The notes under the pieces: generated by a model
Told to the model about the DNA's origin: nothing
The model's database searches: none
Seen by the model: only the letters and a program-made list of their open reading frames with translations
Part shown: positions 17,916 to 25,412 of the stretch, piece by piece
Position numbering within the stretch: position 1 is the first letter of the stretch
How the letters are laid out: the number at the start of each line of letters is the position of its first letter
Translations under genes and position numbers: made by a program
Assembly (NCBI RefSeq): GCF_003351045.1
Contig: NZ_QQZY01000005.1
Span: 161,629 to 225,628, forward strand
Source: Gaiella occulta
Lineage (GTDB): Bacteria; Actinomycetota; Thermoleophilia; Gaiellales; Gaiellaceae
Direction: 5' to 3'
Length of the DNA stretch: 64,000 nt

Positions 17916-18986
17916 ATGGCCGACGTCGCTCCGTTCCGTGCGATCCGCTACGCCGAGCCGGCGCCGTCCGTGACCGCGCCTCCCTACGACGTGCTCACGC
18001 CGGAGCAGCGCGATGCCTACCGCGCCCGCGATGAGCACAACGTCGTTCGCCTGACGTTGAACGAGTCCGAGGAGGAGGCGGGGCGCCTCTTCCGGTCGTG
18101 GCTCGAGGAGGGGGTGCTCGTGCGCGACGACGAGCCCGCCGTGTGGGCCGTCGCCCAGGACTACGTCGGCCCCGACGGGGTCGCCCGCCGCCGCGAGGGG
18201 CTCGTCGCCTCCCTGCGTGTCGAGCCGTACGACACGCGCACCGTGCTTCCGCACGAGCGCACACACGCCGGGCCGAAGGAGAGCCGGCTGCGCCTGCTGC
18301 GTGCCGCCCGCGCCCAGCTCGAGCCGATCTTCCTGCTCTACGACGGCGACGCGCCCGTCGCGGTGCCCGACCGCGAGCCCGACCTCGCCGCCGACGCCAC
18401 GCAGCTGTGGCGCATGCCGGGCGACGGTGTCGCGGAGGCCTTCGCCGACCGTCAGTTGCTCATCGCCGACGGCCACCACCGTTACGAGACCGCGGTCGCC
18501 TACGCCGCCGAGCAGGGCACGGCCGAGAGCGCACGCATGATGGTCGTGCTCGTCTCCACCTCCGATCCCGGACTCGAGATCTTCCCCACGCACCGGCTCT
18601 TCCACGGCCACGACGAGGTCGTACCGCCGCCGGGCGGCTCGACCGACGTCGCCTCGGCGGTCGAGCGCCTCGGGCGGCTGCCGTACGACATCGCGCACGC
18701 CGTCGTCTACCGCCGCGGCGCCGCCTTCCCGGTCGTCGGCGAGCCGGGCGAGCTCGACGTGGAGCTCGTCGAGCGGATCATCGGCCACGAGGGCCTCGGC
18801 TACACGGCCGACCTCGCCGACGCGGTGGCGCAGGTCGACGCCGGCGTCTACGACGGCGCCTTCCTGCTGCGCGCAACCCGGATCGAGGACGTGTTCGAGC
18901 GGGCCCGCCGCGGCGAGGTGATGCCGCAGAAGACGACGTACTTCTTCCCGAAGCTCACGAGCGGGCTGCTGTTCCACCCGGTATGA
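17916..18986 (+). CDS. DUF1015 family protein
   Basis: 356-residue DUF1015 member, recognised by the N-terminal PFRAIRY with TAPPYDVL, the VLPHERTHAGPKESRLRLL block and the hallmark IADGHHRYETA (HHRYET), ending in KTTYFFPKLTSGLLFHP. Often called 'SpoIIE/HTH-associated' or 'phosphatase-like' by annotation pipelines, but no activity is established. It overlaps the next gene, an inositol-phosphatase family protein, by ATGA. Confidence 0.85.
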   Translation: MADVAPFRAIRYAEPAPSVTAPPYDVLTPEQRDAYRARDEHNVVRLTLNESEEEAGRLFRSWLEEGVLVRDDEPAVWAVAQDYVGPDGVARRREGLVASLRVEPYDTRTVLPHERTHAGPKESRLRLLRAARAQLEPIFLLYDGDAPVAVPDREPDLAADATQLWRMPGDGVAEAFADRQLLIADGHHRYETAVAYAAEQGTAESARMMVVLVSTSDPGLEIFPTHRLFHGHDEVVPPPGGSTDVASAVERLGRLPYDIAHAVVYRRGAAFPVVGEPGELDVELVERIIGHEGLGYTADLADAVAQVDAGVYDGAFLLRATRIEDVFERARRGEVMPQKTTYFFPKLTSGLLFHPV

Positions 18987-19780
18987 CCGACTGGCTCGAG
19001 CTCTGCCGTGCCTGCGTCGCCGACATCGACGCCGCTCTGCGAGACCTCCCCACGCGCGCCGAGCGAGAGCCGGTTCTGCGCGCGGGCGAGGGCGGCGACG
19101 ACACGACGGCTGTTGATGCGGCCGCCGAGGCCGCCGTCGTCGCACGGCTGGAGGCGCTCGAGGCGGACTTCACGCTCGTGTCCGAGGAGCTCGGCGTGCG
19201 CGTCTTCGGCGCCGGCGGCTCCACGCGCGTCGTCGTCGACCCGATCGACGGGTCGATCAACGCGAAGCGGGGCATTCCGTTCTTCTCCCTCTCGCTCGCC
19301 GTCGCGGACGGCCCCGCGATGAGCGACGTCGCCTTCGGCTATGTCTACGACTTCGGCGCGCGCGAGGAGTGGACGGCGACGCGCGGCGGCGGAGCGACCC
19401 TGAACGGGTCACCGCTGTCCGCACCCGGCCCGAAGAGCCCGATCGAGATCCTCGCGTTCGAAGCCACGACGACCGCGCTCGTCGCGGACAAGGCCGCGGC
19501 GATGGAGGGCGTCGCTCAGCGGCTGCGTGTGATGGGCTCGCTGGCGCTGTCGCTCTGCCATCTCGCCGCCGGCCGGGTCGACGCGGTCTGCTCGCTCAAG
19601 CCGGCGCGCTCGATCGACATCGCCGCGGCGCAGCTGCTCGTGCGCGAACGGGGCTACGCGATCGAGCTCTTCGATGACCCGCCCTTCGCGTGCGCGCCGC
19701 TCGATCTCGAAGGCCGCTCGCGGGTCGTGGCAGCGGCGACGGACGCCCTCTGCGCCCTCCTCGCCGAAGCGCTCGCCTGA
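18983..19780 (+). CDS. inositol monophosphatase / fructose-1,6-bisphosphatase-like phosphatase
   Basis: Mg-dependent sugar phosphatase of 265 residues. Metal-site motifs are LVSEELG (Glu) and VVDPIDGSIN (DPxDGS, closer to archaeal-type FBPase/IMPase than to the DPLDGTTNF of classic IMPases), with RVMGSLALSLCHLAAGRVDA near the C-terminus; the final Asp is in RSIDIAAAQLL. Substrate could be inositol phosphate, fructose 1,6-bisphosphate or a nucleotide phosphate. A hairpin terminator follows immediately. Confidence 0.83.
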   Translation: MTDWLELCRACVADIDAALRDLPTRAEREPVLRAGEGGDDTTAVDAAAEAAVVARLEALEADFTLVSEELGVRVFGAGGSTRVVVDPIDGSINAKRGIPFFSLSLAVADGPAMSDVAFGYVYDFGAREEWTATRGGGATLNGSPLSAPGPKSPIEILAFEATTTALVADKAAAMEGVAQRLRVMGSLALSLCHLAAGRVDAVCSLKPARSIDIAAAQLLVRERGYAIELFDDPPFACAPLDLEGRSRVVAAATDALCALLAEALA

Positions 19781-19783
19781 CGC

Positions 19784-19808
19784 CGAGGGGCGGCTCGGCC
19801 GCCCCTCG
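19784..19808. terminator. perfect 11-bp hairpin between convergent genes
   Basis: Arms 19784-19794 and 19798-19808 are exact inverted copies with a TCG loop. It sits 3 nt after the phosphatase stop and 29 nt from the stop of the converging membrane-protein gene, so it probably serves both. No long T run on either side. Confidence 0.75.
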
Positions 19809-19837
19809 CTTCCTCCTCGTGCAGATGTTCCCGCGGG

Positions 19838-20479
19838 TCAGCCCGTGACGGGCCTCGCCGGCGTGCCGGCCTTCGCCGTCTCGTCGACCCGGGCGGTCGT
19901 GCCGAGCGCCATGACGGCGAGGATCATGAAGCCGATGCCGCTGAGCAGGAGCGCGATTGCGACGACGAGCCCGAACAGCGCGATCTGCTCTGCCATGTAG
20001 GAGACGTTGAGCGCGGTCGAGAGCGCCGTCGCGGTGACCCAGGTGTTGCGGGCGGCGTTCGGGACGGGCTTGCCGTCGGCCATCAGCGCCGCCGCCGCGT
20101 CGCTCGTGCCCTTCGGGTCGCTCGGATCGGCCGCAGAGGCGAAGCGCCCCATCTGCGCGTAGGTGAGCCCGCCCGACGACTCCAGCGCGTGGATGCGCAT
20201 GTACTGTGCGAAGCAGCGCGCATCGGATCCGCTCGTGATCTCCTTGTCGGCGACGTCGCAGGTCGGTAGGGCGGTCGTCGCCGGCAGCCCCGCCTCCTTC
20301 GCGGCCTTCCGGATCTCGGAGGGCTTCATGTCGGGCGAGCCGACGATGAACTCCCGCGAGAGCTCGTCGCTGACGGTGCTGCGGGCGTTGATGCTCATGA
20401 CGAGCGCTCCGATCCCGAACGCGATCAACACCACGCCGGCGACGATGCCGCCGAGCTCGAGCAGTCTCTTCGTGTTCAT
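19838..20479 (-). CDS. uncharacterised membrane protein, two terminal TM helices
   Basis: 213 residues, family not recognised. A hydrophobic helix at about 8-30 and another at about 168-192 flank a soluble region with two cysteines (CDVADK and DARCFAQY) and many Ala, Ser and Asp residues. The topology suggests an extracytoplasmic middle domain anchored at both ends. The last ~20 residues are polar. It diverges from the Mrp gene over about 200 nt. Confidence 0.7.
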   Translation of the reverse strand: MNTKRLLELGGIVAGVVLIAFGIGALVMSINARSTVSDELSREFIVGSPDMKPSEIRKAAKEAGLPATTALPTCDVADKEITSGSDARCFAQYMRIHALESSGGLTYAQMGRFASAADPSDPKGTSDAAAALMADGKPVPNAARNTWVTATALSTALNVSYMAEQIALFGLVVAIALLLSGIGFMILAVMALGTTARVDETAKAGTPARPVTG

Positions 20480-20661
20480 GACGCTACCTCCCCATCCGTC
20501 GGTCTACGCCGGCCCCGCCGCCCGCGCGCTCACGGGAGCTCGTGGACGAGGCCGATGCCGTCACTCTCGCCTCGACGCGCGCGCGCGGCATCCGCTGAGT
20601 GCACGCCGTCGGGTACGGGAAGACCGCCTCTCGTGCTGCGGGCGACTACGGACGGCGCTGG

Positions 20662-20667
20662 TACGCT
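20662..20667 (+). promoter_or_regulatory. candidate -10 box TACGCT
   Basis: TACGCT ends 9 nt before the Mrp ATG; same sequence as at the DUF1015 and zinc-ribbon genes. Confidence 0.45.
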
Positions 20668-20676
20668 CATGAGCGG

Positions 20677-21759
20677 ATGGAACCGAGCCGCGACGCGATC
20701 CTGAAGGCGCTCGAGTCGGTCATCGACCCCGAGCTGCACAAGCCCGTCACCGAGCTCGAGATGGTGCGGGACGTCGTCGTGGACGGCGGCGGGCACGTCG
20801 ACGTCACGATCGCGCTCACGGTCGCGGGCTGCCCTCTGCGCTCCTCGTTCGAGGACCAGGTGCAGCGCTTCGTCGGCGCGGTCGACGGCGTCACCTCCGT
20901 GCGCCTGCGCTTCGACGTCATGAGCCCGGAGGAGAAGGCGGCGCTGTCCTCGCGCCTGCGGGGTGGGCGCCCCGAGAAGACGATCTCGATCGACGCGGCG
21001 ACGCGCGTCCTCGCGGTGGCCTCGGGCAAGGGGGGCGTCGGCAAGTCGACGCTGACCGCCAACCTCGCCGCCGCGCTCGCGGCGCGCGGCGAGCGCGTGG
21101 GCGTGCTCGACGCCGACGTGTACGGGCACTCGATCCCTCACATGCTGGGCGTGCACCAGCGGCCGGTCGTCGTCGACACGATGATCGTGCCGCCGGTGCG
21201 CGGGACGCTCAAGCTGATGTCGATCGGCTTCTTCCTCGACGAGAACAGCCCGGTCATGTGGCGCGGGCCGATGCTGCACCGCGCGCTCGAGCAGTTCCTC
21301 TCCGACGTGCACTGGGGCGAGCTGGAGACGCTCCTCGTCGACATGCCCCCCGGAACGGGCGACGTCGCCATCTCGCTCGGTCAGCTGCTGCCGCGCGCGG
21401 AGGTCGTGATCGTGACGACGCCGCAGGCGGCCGCGCAGGAGGTCGCCGTGCGCGCGGCCCAGATGGCGCAGAAGGTCGGCATGCGCACCGTCGGCGTGGT
21501 GGAGAACATGTCGTACCTCGTCGGCAGCGGCCAGGAGATCTTCGGCTCCGGGGGCGGGCAGCGGCTCGCCGACGAGATCGGGGTGCCGCTCCTCGGCAGC
21601 ATTCCGCTCGACCCGGTGCTGCGCGAGGCGGCCGACGCCGGCACGCCCGTGTTCGAGGCGGCGCCCGACTCCGAGGCCGCGGCGGCGATCGCGGCGCTCG
21701 CCGAGCGGGTGCAGCGCACGCGCCGCGGCATCCGCAAGGCGCTCACCGTTCTCTCCTAG
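20677..21759 (+). CDS. mrp: Mrp/NBP35-family P-loop ATPase (ApbC-like)
   Basis: Putative Fe-S cluster carrier ATPase; 360 residues. The N-terminal MIP18/DUF59 domain (about 1-95) includes the TVAGCPLRSS motif. The deviant Walker A GKGGVGKST follows near residue 115, then LVDMPPGTGD (Walker B region). The CxxC that many Mrp proteins use to hold a bridging 4Fe-4S cluster is absent: VVENMSYLVGSGQEIFGSGGG runs straight through without cysteines. ATG 20677 is chosen; an upstream ATG at 20669 is out of frame. Confidence 0.88.
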   Translation: MEPSRDAILKALESVIDPELHKPVTELEMVRDVVVDGGGHVDVTIALTVAGCPLRSSFEDQVQRFVGAVDGVTSVRLRFDVMSPEEKAALSSRLRGGRPEKTISIDAATRVLAVASGKGGVGKSTLTANLAAALAARGERVGVLDADVYGHSIPHMLGVHQRPVVVDTMIVPPVRGTLKLMSIGFFLDENSPVMWRGPMLHRALEQFLSDVHWGELETLLVDMPPGTGDVAISLGQLLPRAEVVIVTTPQAAAQEVAVRAAQMAQKVGMRTVGVVENMSYLVGSGQEIFGSGGGQRLADEIGVPLLGSIPLDPVLREAADAGTPVFEAAPDSEAAAAIAALAERVQRTRRGIRKALTVLS

Positions 21760-21765
21760 GACACG

Positions 21766-21791
21766 GAGAGGGCGCCCGCAGGCGCCCTCTC
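21766..21791. terminator. perfect 11-bp hairpin terminator
   Basis: Arms 21766-21776 and 21781-21791 are exact inverted copies around a CGCA loop. It lies 6 nt after the Mrp stop and 23 nt from the end of the converging secreted-protein gene, so it can stop transcription from both sides. Confidence 0.8.
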
Positions 21792-21814
21792 GACGAGCAG
21801 GCCGATCGTGGCGG

Positions 21815-22573
21815 TCAGGACTTCTTCTCCAGCTTGACGAGCGTCATGTCGGTCCCGACGAGGGCGCAGCGGATCTCGACCTTCGAGCCGACGGCGATGC
21901 CCGCCGTCGACGGGGACGTGGGGCTCACGATCTTGCAGGTCTGCTCGGCCGACCCGTCCCGGGGCTTGACCGTGATCGAGGACGCGTCGATCGCGGTCAC
22001 CTCGCCCTTGACGGACAGGCGCACTGCCGTGCCGGCCGGCTTCGAGTCCTTGCACGGGCGTCCGGCGAGCACGGCCGGAAGCGAGGTGGAGCCGTTGCCG
22101 AGCCTTCCGCCGGCGAAGCCGCCGTCGGCCGTGAACGTGGCGCTGAGGCTGCCGAGCAGGAAGGCGTCGCGCTCGTTGGCGCGGCCCTGCAGGAAGCCGT
22201 CGAGGTTGCCGCTGCCGTCGAGAGCGCCCCAGAAGCGGGCGTGGGTGCGGCGTGCGTCGTCCCTGCCGCGGAACGAGCCCTCGATCCAGCCGATGCCGTC
22301 GGTCTTGTTGACGACGGCGCGCACCTTGATCGCGAGCGGGCCGTCGAGCGCCGAGTTGGGGTCGGCGAAGTCGATCGCGCCGACGTAGCGGCCGCTCGTG
22401 ATCTCGTACGTCTTGCCGTCTGCGGTGCACGTGCGGGTCTCCGAGCGCTCCTTCGCCGCCGAGAACGTGGCGGTGGCGGCACTGACGCCGCTCGCGTTGA
22501 GCTTTGCGACGGCGAGGCCGGCCGTTGAAAGCGCAACGGCCGCCGCGAGCGCGCTGACGATGATGCGACGCAT
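21815..22573 (-). CDS. secreted protein, DUF5666-like beta-rich domain
   Basis: 252 residues with a Sec signal peptide (RRIIVSALAAAVALSTAGLAVA, cleavage probably after AVA near residue 23; shown here only as a motif). The mature part is beta-rich with two cysteine-containing segments (TRTCTADGK, AEQTCKIVS, EIRCALVG). The C-terminal half has VKGEVTAIDASSITVKPRDG and VGSKVEIRC, resembling OB-like DUF5666 repeats, so function is unknown. GGAGG lies 7 nt upstream of the ATG, unlike the leaderless neighbours. Confidence 0.75.
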   Translation of the reverse strand: MRRIIVSALAAAVALSTAGLAVAKLNASGVSAATATFSAAKERSETRTCTADGKTYEITSGRYVGAIDFADPNSALDGPLAIKVRAVVNKTDGIGWIEGSFRGRDDARRTHARFWGALDGSGNLDGFLQGRANERDAFLLGSLSATFTADGGFAGGRLGNGSTSLPAVLAGRPCKDSKPAGTAVRLSVKGEVTAIDASSITVKPRDGSAEQTCKIVSPTSPSTAGIAVGSKVEIRCALVGTDMTLVKLEKKS

Positions 22574-22678
22574 GTGATGCCCTCCAGGGTCGTTTGACAG
22601 CCTGAGTCTGCGCGGGGCGTGTATGCGCTCTGCGTAGCCAGGGTAAGCATTTCGTGAGGGCACGATCCCGGCGGGGGA

Positions 22679-22684
22679 TAGGCT
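22679..22684 (+). promoter_or_regulatory. candidate -10 box TAGGCT
   Basis: TAGGCT ends 7 nt before the ATG of the malate/lactate dehydrogenase-like gene; fits the leaderless pattern. Confidence 0.45.
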
Positions 22685-22691
22685 CACCCCT

Positions 22692-23456
22692 ATGAGGGAG
22701 GCTCCGGCGACCGCGAAGGAGGCGTATGCGCGGCTGCTCGCGCTCGGGCTCGGGCACGAGGCCGCCGCGGTGCTGTTCGACCATTTCGACGACGCGCAGC
22801 GCCGCGGAAAGGAAGGGCACGGCTACGCGCGCATCCCGTGGCTCGAGGAGCAGCCGCTCGACCGGGGCGCGCGTCCGCTGAAGGTGTCGTCGGCGCCGGG
22901 CGTCGACCGCTGGCACGGGGGCGGAGCGCTCGGCTATCTGACGCTTGCCGCGGTCTGCGACGATCTCGTCGCGCACGACCCGGGCCCCGCACGCCTCGTG
23001 GTGGCGTCGTCGTGCTTCCCCACGGGCGCTCTCGGCTACTGGGTGCGCCGGCTCGCGCAGGCCGGCTACACCGCCCTGCTCACGGCGACCTCGCCGCGCC
23101 GCCTGCCGCCTCCCGGCGGCGGCGCGGCGTTGACGGGGACGAACCCGCTGGCGATCGCGATCCCGTCGAGCGTGGGCGAGCCGCTCGTCGCTGACGTCTC
23201 GATGGGCGCGGTCACCCACGGCGACGTGCTCGCCGGGCGTGCGGCGCCGCAGGAGCTCGTCCCGTTCGGCGGCCCGCATGCGCACAAGGCTTTCGCTCTC
23301 GCCGTCGGCCTGGAGCTCTTCGTGTCGGCGCTCGCCGGTGAGGAGCACGGCGCGGTGCTGCTCGTCGCGCGCGGCGAGCACGATCCCGTGCCGGCCTTCA
23401 GGAAGCTGGCGGCGGACGTGCGGCTGCCGGGAGACGCCCGGCCGCGCCGCGCGTGA
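22692..23456 (+). CDS. malate/L-lactate dehydrogenase (Ldh_2) family-like protein, short and divergent
   Basis: 254 residues against about 340 for the family. Recognisable parts are GHGYARIPWLEEQ (SHG.xR.P motif), the helix GGGALGYLTLAAV, and TGTNPLAIAIP with the following ADVSMGAV. The segment that should read like N-S-N-H-F-G before the conserved GALGY reads SSCFPTG, so the catalytic His is absent, and internal segments are missing. It may have a changed or lost activity. It converges with the 33-codon frame at 23464. Confidence 0.65.
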   Translation: MREAPATAKEAYARLLALGLGHEAAAVLFDHFDDAQRRGKEGHGYARIPWLEEQPLDRGARPLKVSSAPGVDRWHGGGALGYLTLAAVCDDLVAHDPGPARLVVASSCFPTGALGYWVRRLAQAGYTALLTATSPRRLPPPGGGAALTGTNPLAIAIPSSVGEPLVADVSMGAVTHGDVLAGRAAPQELVPFGGPHAHKAFALAVGLELFVSALAGEEHGAVLLVARGEHDPVPAFRKLAADVRLPGDARPRRA

Positions 23457-23463
23457 CGAGTGA

Positions 23464-23565
23464 CTACGGCTCGAGCGGGCCGGCAGGCCGGGTGCCCGCC
23501 GGGAAGCGCCCGTCCGCGTCTGCCTCGACCTCGTCGCAGCGCACGACGCGGAAGCGCTCGCTCAC
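23464..23565 (-). CDS. 33-residue frame, possibly the remnant of a truncated gene
   Basis: GTG 23565 overlaps the stop of the Ntn-hydrolase gene (GTGA), the normal coupling here, and the frame SERFRVVRCDEVEADADG then runs to a stop at 23464, 7 nt before the converging dehydrogenase-like gene. The opening looks like the first strand of a longer protein such as a cupin. Either a tiny real gene or a 3'-truncated remnant. Confidence 0.3.
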   Translation of the reverse strand: MSERFRVVRCDEVEADADGRFPAGTRPAGPLEP

Positions 23566-24395
23566 GACGCCCGCCGCAGCGCCTCGAGCACGACCGGGTC
23601 GATCGCGCTGCTGCCGTCCACGCGCTCTTCCAGGTTCTCGACCCCTGCCCAGTCGTCCAGCGTCGCATGGCCGAGCGCGGCGAGCCGGCCGGCGATCTCG
23701 GCCCGCAGCGTGTCGTCGACCGGGATCCACTCCTCGCGCGCCGTCTTCCCGAACAGCGTCTGATGGATGCCGTACAGCCGTCGCAGCTCCTCCAGCGGAC
23801 GCGCGTGGTCGTCCACGCGCAGGTCGACGAGCCTGTCCGACAGGCCCGCGTAGCCCCCGTCGCGCTCGACGACGAGCAGCGCCGCCGACTGCTGGCCGCG
23901 GCGGTCGCCCCCGGCCGCCTGCGCTGCGGCGAGCGCGTCCAGCAGCCGCTCGGCGAGCGGCCGGCCGCCGGAGGCGGCAAACGACGCCGCGAGCGCGTCC
24001 ACCGTCGCCTCCGAGACGAGGATGTTGCCCTGCGCCGCATAGCCGTCGCCGGCGCGGCCGCCGGCCCAGGCGTGGCAGCCGGAGCCCGTGAACGTCGCCC
24101 CGCGGCCCTGGCCGTCGACGACACCGAGCTGGCGCAGGGCGCGGTCTTCGTCGGCGTCGGTCAGCCGCTCGACGACCTCGCCGGCCGACAGTCCTCGTGC
24201 CAGGAGGGCGAGGCCGTCCGGCCCGTAGCGCGGGTTCGCGTACGACTGCGTCGCGATCGCTCCCGCGCCCGCCGCCGCCCACGGCACCACCGAGCCGACC
24301 GCGAGGAACTTCGACTGCGTCGCCACGCCCCACTGCCCGGCGCTCGGATCGCAGGCGCAGAGGGAATAGGTGGCGACGACCGGAGTGCTAGCCAT
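23562..24395 (-). CDS. DUF1028 family Ntn-hydrolase-like protein
   Basis: 277 residues. N-terminal ATYSLCACDPSAGQWGVATQSKFLAVG is the DUF1028 signature (split here into two short motifs, TYSLCACDP and GVATQSKFLAVG), followed by GAGAIATQSYANP and the GNILVS motif; the C-terminal half includes LRVDDHARPLEELRRL. The fold is Ntn-type and members often sit in peptide or amide catabolism loci. Its start overlaps the upstream 90-residue gene by 8 nt. Confidence 0.82.
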   Translation of the reverse strand: MASTPVVATYSLCACDPSAGQWGVATQSKFLAVGSVVPWAAAGAGAIATQSYANPRYGPDGLALLARGLSAGEVVERLTDADEDRALRQLGVVDGQGRGATFTGSGCHAWAGGRAGDGYAAQGNILVSEATVDALAASFAASGGRPLAERLLDALAAAQAAGGDRRGQQSAALLVVERDGGYAGLSDRLVDLRVDDHARPLEELRRLYGIHQTLFGKTAREEWIPVDDTLRAEIAGRLAALGHATLDDWAGVENLEERVDGSSAIDPVVLEALRRAS

Positions 24396-24660
24396 AGGTG
24401 AGGTCGGCGAGGTCGAGCTCGAGGAGCGCGGGATCGCGTACGAGCACGCACGACACCTCCGGATGGGCGAGCGCGGCCCTCACCTCGGCCGCGGTGGCCG
24501 CGTGCGCGAGCACCGGCACGCCGCGGCCGTGCGCGTCGCGCAGCGCGGCGGCGTCGAGGCCGGCGAGGTCGAGCGCCCCCTCGACCTCCAGCGACCCTTC
24601 GAGCGCGATCTCCGGCACCCGCCGGCCCGTCGCCCCGAACCAGCGCGTGCGGCCGCTCAC
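24388..24660 (-). CDS. uncharacterised 90-residue protein
   Basis: Not recognised. GTG 24660 overlaps the stop of the MBL-hydrolase gene and its own stop overlaps the DUF1028 start, so it is embedded in a coupled operon. It has an Ala/Leu-rich central helix (LDAAALRDAHG, AATAAEVRAALAHPE) and ends in alternating acidic and hydrophobic residues. No membrane segment or metal motif is seen. Confidence 0.6.
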   Translation of the reverse strand: MSGRTRWFGATGRRVPEIALEGSLEVEGALDLAGLDAAALRDAHGRGVPVLAHAATAAEVRAALAHPEVSCVLVRDPALLELDLADLTYG

Positions 24661-25355
24661 AGCGGCACCGTCTCCCCGGGCGCGGGCACGAGCAGCTCGA
24701 CGCCGTCACCGAGCAGCGGCCGCAGCGCCTCCGGCGTCCCGGTCAGCAGCGGGAAGGTGCCGTAGTGGCTCGGGACGATGCGGCGCGCACCCACGAGCTC
24801 CGCGGCGACGGCGGCCTCGCGTGGGCCCATCGTGAAGTGGTCGCCGATCGGCAGCACGGCGACGTCGGGCCGGTAGATGCGCCCGATCAGCGCCATGTCG
24901 CCGAACACGTTCGTGTCGCCGGCGACGTACACGGTGGGCCCATCGGGTATCTCCAGCACGAAGCCGCACGACTCGCCCGCGTAGGTGCCGTCGTCGGTCG
25001 ACGACGAGTGGTTCGCGTGCGTCAGCGTGACGCGGATGCCCGCCACCTCGACACCGCCTCCCTTGTTGAGCGCCTGGCTCATGTCGTCGCCGCTGCGCAT
25101 CTGCCGCGCGAGCCAGCCGCGCAGCTCGACCTGGGCGATCAGCGGGCAGGCGAAGGCCTGCGCGAGGCGTGCCGCGTCGCCGACATGGTCGCCGTGGCCG
25201 TGGGTGACGAGGATCGCGTCGATCCGCTCCGGCTCGAGCTCCGAGGCGGGGCAGCTCGGATTGCCCGTCAGGAAGGGGTCGACGTAGATGCGCCGCCCGG
25301 CTGGAGTGTCGAGCCGGAACGCCGCATGGCCGAGCCAGGTGAGCGACGTCGCCAT
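24657..25355 (-). CDS. UPF0173-type metal-dependent hydrolase (MBL fold)
   Basis: 232-residue metallo-beta-lactamase-fold hydrolase. Metal ligands follow the family pattern: TWLGHAAF, THGHGDHVGD (HxHxDH), HANHSS, VAGDTNVFGD and PSHYGTFP near the end. UPF0173 members (YtkL-like) have no agreed substrate. It heads a minus-strand operon with the 90-residue gene, the DUF1028 gene and the short frame, and is separated from nuoN by about 57 nt. Confidence 0.88.
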   Translation of the reverse strand: MATSLTWLGHAAFRLDTPAGRRIYVDPFLTGNPSCPASELEPERIDAILVTHGHGDHVGDAARLAQAFACPLIAQVELRGWLARQMRSGDDMSQALNKGGGVEVAGIRVTLTHANHSSSTDDGTYAGESCGFVLEIPDGPTVYVAGDTNVFGDMALIGRIYRPDVAVLPIGDHFTMGPREAAVAAELVGARRIVPSHYGTFPLLTGTPEALRPLLGDGVELLVPAPGETVPL

Positions 25356-25412
25356 GGCTGAAGGGTAGACGACCGACCCGCCTCGAGGCGAGGGCGCGGG
25401 CGGCGGGGCCGC

